Source of the DNA: Carposina sasakii
Taxonomy: Eukaryota; Arthropoda; Insecta; Lepidoptera; Carposinidae
Length of the DNA: 64,000 nucleotides
Reading direction: 5' to 3'
NCBI GenBank assembly: GCA_014607495.2
Contig: CP053167.1
Span: 7,874,001 to 7,938,000, forward strand
Positions 58,715-64,000 of the stretch are shown in pieces. A program made the position numbers and the translations under genes. The notes under the pieces are model-generated. The model did not search any database and had not been told where the DNA came from. It saw only the letters and a list, made by a program, of their open reading frames with translations. The stretch's first letter is position 1, and each line of letters begins with the position of its first letter.

Positions 58715-61700
58715 ATGAATTTTAGAACAAGAAACTTATTTTCTAGTATGCTACTGCGTCCATGGCTCGGTTTACCTTTGGGACTATGGGTTGCTGTATC
58801 CGTGATGTACTATTGGTGGCTGATATCTAGAATAAGCGTATTAGAAACACAGAATAGAGTTTTTAAAAGTCAACTTCGTCTTTCCCAAAACCCTGTTAAA
58901 AGAATATCTGTTGAATCCGGTACTACTTATGAAGTTCCCATTGTAAGTATAAAAGACACTTCCATCTAAATGCATAGGTATTTACCACTGCATGTACTTT
59001 CAATAAAATTTATAAGTAATTCTCTTGATGTAAGTGTACAGTTAAAGTTTGAAGAGGTTGTAATGTTTAAATAAATTTTCAGATTCCTGACACAGCAGGC
59101 ACTTTGTGTGAAACAATTCATGTGGCACTAATTTGTATGGGCAAGTGTACAAGGCTCATAACTCCAATGCTGAAATCTATGCTTCACCATCGCCAGAACC
59201 CAATTCATTTTCATTTTGTAGTTGATAGTGTATCAGAACATACTGTTAGTATTTTGTTTGATACCTGGGATTTGCCTGATGGTAAGAAATTACTACTAGA
59301 TGAATTGAAAAGAGCAGGATATGACATGACCATTCATAATTCAACATTCATACCTTGCTCCTCCAACAAAAGAGCACACTTTTTGTATGTGAACTTTGGC
59401 CATAATAGAAGGCACTTAAGATTTAGGCATTATATTTAGCTGGATAGGTAACAAAAAAGATTACCTTAGTTGATAAACACAACATGTTATTTTGAATTAT
59501 ACTTCTATATTGAACATAATATAATATTTTATGCTGCATATTATGTTATATTTCAGTAAAATACTCCTGTTACAACGCCAACCAATGGCTGCAGCGTGTG
59601 AGATGGATACCAAACAGTCACTACTCCGGTATCTATGCTCTGCTCAAACTGTTGTTCCCAGACATCTTGCCTCGGTCGTTAGACCAAGTTATAGTACTGG
59701 ACTCGGATCTTACGTTCCTATGTGATATTGCTGAGCTGTGGGTTATGTTTAGAAATATGACTGATAGTCAGGTTAGTTGTATATTTTGTATATGAATGTA
59801 CCTTAAGCTTTGAGGTTCATTGTGGAAACAAAACTGTCTATCTGATATCAAGTGTCGAAGTAGGTATCTTCTTACCATTGGCAAAAGATGAGGGTGTTCA
59901 TGATGTGTGACGAATTTGCCAAGGGTCTCCAACACTATGATATTTTGGCTGAAAAGGGAAGGAATAGTATTTATTATTAGCTTATTATTATCGAGGCGAC
60001 TGAAAAATTAATGGAGTATTACATAGTGGCATCTACAAAAATAACTGGGCAATAATGTTTAAATAATTTGGCTTTAATTATTTTGGATAACCTGCAAATT
60101 CCAAGGTATTATAAAAAACTAAATAATGGCTGCGACTTCATGGAAGTAATTTTTTTACATAGGGCGATTGAAATTCTAGATGGGGTACTAAAAATAATGA
60201 CATGGCGATTAATATTATCAGTGGGATAATAAATTATATATTAATGGCTATTGTAGGCTTCCATAAAAAAAATCACTTTCTGGCTCTGATTTACGAGCAA
60301 CTGTAAATATTAAAACGAATACTATAAATAAATATTAGGGAATCATTTTTTAGTTTTGGAAATCATAATATAATGAAAATGGCGGCAGGCGCACCCGCAG
60401 GATAGAAGCGGAGCGCGGGTCGTGGCGCGGGTGGCGGGAGGCGAAGCGCGCCACCAGCCAATGGTAGCGGCGAGTGAACATTATTTAAAACAAAAATTAG
60501 AATGAATAAAAAAACAGGCACTTAAAACGACTCAATTTACCCCGACTCCACGCAGTCTTTTCTGCTCTACCCCTAGAGTGCAATGTAAGCAGGTGAATGC
60601 AACGCTCACCGCCGCGGCTAAGGCTGGCCGGCTTAGCCGGCCAGGAAGCGGAAGGTGCGAAGGTAAGCGTTACATCCATCTGCGACGATAAGCTCGCGTG
60701 GGACCGCCGGAGTCCCGCAGCGCCGGAGCCGCGACAGAAACCATGCCTGCTGCATTTTTGCTTGTATGCTTGCTCAGTATTTAAATTGCATGCCATTTTA
60801 TACTTTAATTGCAGCTCACATGTCTCACAATATATTATGTTAATCTGATCTCAATCCTATTAAATATTACTTAAAATAATTTTAATTGATATCTCTATTT
60901 TACAATTTATGAATGCCTATTTTGTACTTTTTAGCTGCTTCCAAGTTTCCACTCAACAATAAATTCAATAGCCAAAAGAAAAACTCAATGCCTGTTTAAA
61001 TTAAACTAAACCTTATAATGGATTTTAATGCTGCTAGTTTTTACTTAATACTGTACTCCACCGTTGCTGCGAACCTATTATATTTGCTATTCACTTTAAT
61101 TATTTTATAGACCTTAAATCCGATTTATTAGTTGCTGCGTTAAATACATGCCATTATTATTTAACTTGCACTGTACAGTTTTCAATCATTCTTCTTTGAT
61201 TTCTTCTTTAGTACCTACTTCTGTTGGTGGATAATATTCTCGTATAATATTTTGTTTGTAGTACATCAATAATATTATGTTCTAGTTTTTGTTATGTCAG
61301 ATAATGCCGCCAATCTCACCTGTAATATAATATTTAAATTGCAGATTTTAGGCCTAGTAGAAAATGAAAGCAACTGGTATACAAGTACAGAAACAAGATG
61401 GCCGGCGCTTGGGCGAGGCTACAACACCGGTGTCATGTTACTTGACTTGCAAAAATTGAGGACTACCCTCCAATGGACAAAACTTTGGCATGCAGCGGTC
61501 AGTGAAAATCTGGAGAGATTGAAACAGACTACACTAGCTGATCAGGATATAGTTAATGCGGTTATTAAGAAGTACCCTCATCTAGTGTATAACATTAGCT
61601 GTCAGTACAACGTTCAGATGTCTACGAAGACTTTGTCCAAAAATTGTTATGGTGAAGACACTGATAATGTTAAGGTAAGAGGAAAAAGATGATCGATTTC

Positions 61701-63819
61701 GAGAGCTTACTCCATAGGGATGTTTCCACAATTTCGGTTTTATACCAACATACCCATAACTATTTTTTAGAAGCTTGCTAAAGTTAGTTGAATGTCCCTT
61801 TAGTAAGTATAAAAGTATTCCCAGTCTCTTAATAGTATGGCGATAAACTTTATACAAAATTGACCAATGGATCTTTATGTATATCCAAGGTATACCCTGA
61901 AATATTTTCGTTTTGTTGGCCTAATACCTAATATATAAACATAATTTTTTAGACTATAGTCTATATGCGATATGCTTCAAACGATTGGCAAAATCATATT
62001 TTCATGTTTTCCTACCAGCACATTTTGCATAGCATAATTTGCATATAGCAAATAAAACCATTTAAAATAAAAATATTTCAGATAGTTCATTGGAATTCCC
62101 CGACTAAGTACAGCATACGTATCCGCGATGCTGATTATTTCAGGAATATACATCTATCTTACGTGAACTTAGATGGGGGCTTACTCAAGGAGAAGTTACA
62201 TCGGTGCTCGAGAGTAGAACCTGTTACTTATAAGGTTCGTATGATGATTCGTATTTCAGCTTGATTCCCTCTTGCGGGATTATTAGGATGGCTATGTTTA
62301 TTTATTTCAGAAAGCTTTTTTATTTATTTTATAAGGTAAAGTCGAAACATACCTTGACATTATTCTGGGTTCAACAAAGTATTGAAATTTACAATAAAAC
62401 TATTTTAGATTGAAATAAATGACATAATAATTCACAATAATTTCATAAAAAAAATACAATAAAAGGATAAAAAATTTAAAACTGACGAATATTTACACAC
62501 ACTCTCATACATGACACAAAACTTTCATGTCTCAATTGTTTTAGTCGCATGTGCCGTCTCATACTTTCTTTACAGACCAAAAGAGATGGCATCTGTACCA
62601 TAGACTATCTATGAACTATATTTTCAGATGAATCATTCCGACCTGTGTATAAGTTTTCGCGCGGCACAAAGAATTAAATTACGCACACATCTGTACTACA
62701 TGGACTATAATTTTGGAGACATAGACAATTTTGACGTCACTCTCGTTCTGCAGTTGTCCATGGATCGGCTGCCATTTTTAGAGAGATTAGTTAAATATTG
62801 GGAAGGTTAGTGGTATTACTTAAACTACTTGAAACTTAGAATTACCATTAGTGTGGTAATTTTCCTTAGAGCTCTTAAATTTCACCTTTCTTCCTAGTAT
62901 TTTTTCGGCTCGACATTCATTCACTCAGTAGAACGGAAGAGTAGTTCACTATCTTTGTTATTTCAGTTAACAATGAAAGAGAAAGAGAACCATAATGAAC
63001 AAGAGATGTCTTTTTCACACTGGCTGACTTCGTGTAGCTATTCGAATAAATATTTTCATTCATTCCTTCATTCAACTTATTTCAGGTCCTCTAAGTGCAG
63101 CGATATATCTATCAGACTGTGACGTCACAAAGCTGGAGAGTTTTATCCGTGACTGGTCAGAAACGCTCAGTATGCGCAAGAATATTGGATACCATCTTGT
63201 TTTTAAACAGGATTCGGTGAGTATTTACGAATAGTTTTACTGTTATCAGTATTCCCACCCGGGTGAGGATTTTTTTCCATTTCTTTATTAATAATTTTAT
63301 GTTATCAGTATTGTTTAGATTAGAATAATAGGCACGATAATTGTGTTTGATGTGAAATGTTATTTTATGCTTTTAATGATTAAAATCGTACCTCTCTGTA
63401 AAATCATAATTTAAAATTATGGCCAAACAAGATAGCAAGAAATAATCCTAGAAAGTGATTTTTAATTGAAAATCACATCATCTGGCAATGATTATCAATT
63501 TCGTGGGTTAGATTATAGATAGCAGAGCAATAAGGTTTTAATCAAACTAAAATAATAATCAACTTATGTTGTTCTTTTATAGAATAACTAAAATATATAT
63601 CATGTTAACGCGGGTATCTAGGTATCGATGGCTTGCATCTACACAATATGTCTTCATTTCCAGGTACACTACCCAGTTAACTACCTTCGTAACGTGGCTC
63701 TAGAGAACGTAAACACTCCATACGTATTCCTAATAGACGTCGATTTCGTTCCCATGCAGGGATTGTACGCACATCTGAGGGAAGCCACCCGGCTTGTCAA
63801 CCCTTACCCGTTGAAGAAG
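58715..63819 (+). CDS. LARGE: LARGE-type bifunctional xylosyl/glucuronyltransferase (3' part off window)
   Basis: Exons 58715-58942, 59083-59281, 59557-59771, 61345-61674, 62082-62234, 62628-62805, 63086-63216 and 63664-63819 join in phase and give 530 codons before the window ends. Residues 17-38 ([20 protein letters not shown]) are a type II Golgi signal anchor. The GT8 domain starts near [14 protein letters not shown], continues [20 protein letters not shown] and has the DxD motif at 191-193 (VLDSDLTF); [21 protein letters not shown] follows. The GT49 domain begins around exon 62628 ([18 protein letters not shown]) and has its DxD at 503-505 (LIDVDFVPM). Both metal-binding motifs are intact. 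In vertebrates LARGE1 extends the xylose-glucuronate repeat (matriglycan) on dystroglycan; the insect acceptor is not shown by the sequence. Confidence 0.93.
60380..60740. other. GC-rich insert in LARGE intron 3
   Basis: A sharp GC-rich patch (GGCGCACCCGCAGG, GAGCGCGGGTCGTGGCGCG) in an AT-rich intron, containing a perfect 9-bp palindrome CTGGCCGGC TTA GCCGGCCAG at 60624-60644. The small ORFs on both strands look incidental. It may be a transposon or retroposon fragment of unrecognised type. Confidence 0.4.
63240..63500. repeat. SINE-tail and dispersed repeat fragments in LARGE intron 7
   Basis: TTCCCACCCGGGTGAGGA followed by a T run and CCATTTCTTTATTAATAA is the same tail as at 39560-39620. 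The segment at 63380-63490 resembles 22770-22900. Confidence 0.4.
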
Positions 63820-64000
63820 GTAGGGTTTTAATTTACTTTTTGCCAACGTGTTTGTGAGAACGAATGTTTGGATGTTTGTTAGTCTTTTTTGAAAATAACG
63901 AACGGATTTTGATGAAAAGCAGTATGTTATATCTGAGAATGGAAAATCGGCTCTTAGACAAGGTGTTTATTTTTCCACTGACTAGATAGGTATATTAGAT

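Noticed and set aside
59282..59439. Open frame continuing from LARGE exon 2 into intron 2 (53 codons)
   Set aside because: Joining 59281 to 59557 restores the family alignment ([11 protein letters not shown] directly follows), so the stretch is intron; its openness seems accidental.
1..64000. CRISPR arrays, operons, bacterial-type terminators
   Set aside because: Sequence is clearly eukaryotic with spliced genes; the short repeats seen are transposons, tandem arrays or microsatellites, with no regular repeat-spacer pattern.

Overview
The window looks like nuclear DNA of a moth or butterfly. Genes are split by GT-AG introns, the flanks are AT-rich, and the dispersed repeats are of lepidopteran type: RTE-like LINE 3' ends with (ATG)n tails, tRNA-derived SINE pieces and a BEL/Pao element. 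All exon coordinates come from reading splice sites and checking that phases join; no transcript data were used.

Layout. (1) 31-8298, + strand: the 3' part of a large gene with ten visible exons. A long, serine-rich, probably disordered region leads into a C-terminal PP-loop ATPase domain of the TtcA/TilS kind that has lost its CxxC metal motif. (2) About 10.7-35.5 kb: a cluster of small cysteine-rich genes. Four are clear metallothioneins (10703-13039 -, 19643-22167 +, 30841-32021 -, 34336-35536 -). One encodes a metallothionein-like head followed by hydrophobic membrane segments (14780-15419 -). One is a weaker candidate (32773-33105 +). All six models have a 25-34 nt first coding exon ending in phase 1, which suggests tandem duplication followed by divergence. 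A 47-codon ORF for a basic, hydrophobic peptide lies 5 nt after the stop of the 19.6-22.2 kb gene. (3) 22960-29497: an apparently full-length BEL/Pao LTR retrotransposon inserted inside this cluster, with two 215-bp LTRs that look identical and an uninterrupted 1708-codon gag-pol. (4) 37205-56074, + strand: the whole mesh gene, encoding the septate-junction protein (signal peptide, NIDO, Ig/TIG-like, AMOP, vWD, sushi, TM). It has nineteen common coding exons and two alternative 3' ends, each with its own version of the transmembrane exon. (5) 58715-63819, + strand: the first eight coding exons of a LARGE-type matriglycan synthase, cut by the window end.

Spaces between genes and the long introns hold transposon debris: 5'-truncated RTE-like LINEs, a decayed tyrosine recombinase, several short TIR elements (two with clean 8-bp target duplications), a 127-bp tandem array and a nested pile at 56.8-58.2 kb.

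Functionally, the cluster suggests a local set of metal-binding proteins, one of them membrane-bound. Mesh and LARGE are unrelated neighbours: mesh is a junction protein of epithelia such as gut, and LARGE is a Golgi glycosyltransferase. The most unusual content is the metallothionein array with its membrane-anchored member, the remodelled PP-loop protein, and the duplicated TM exons of mesh.
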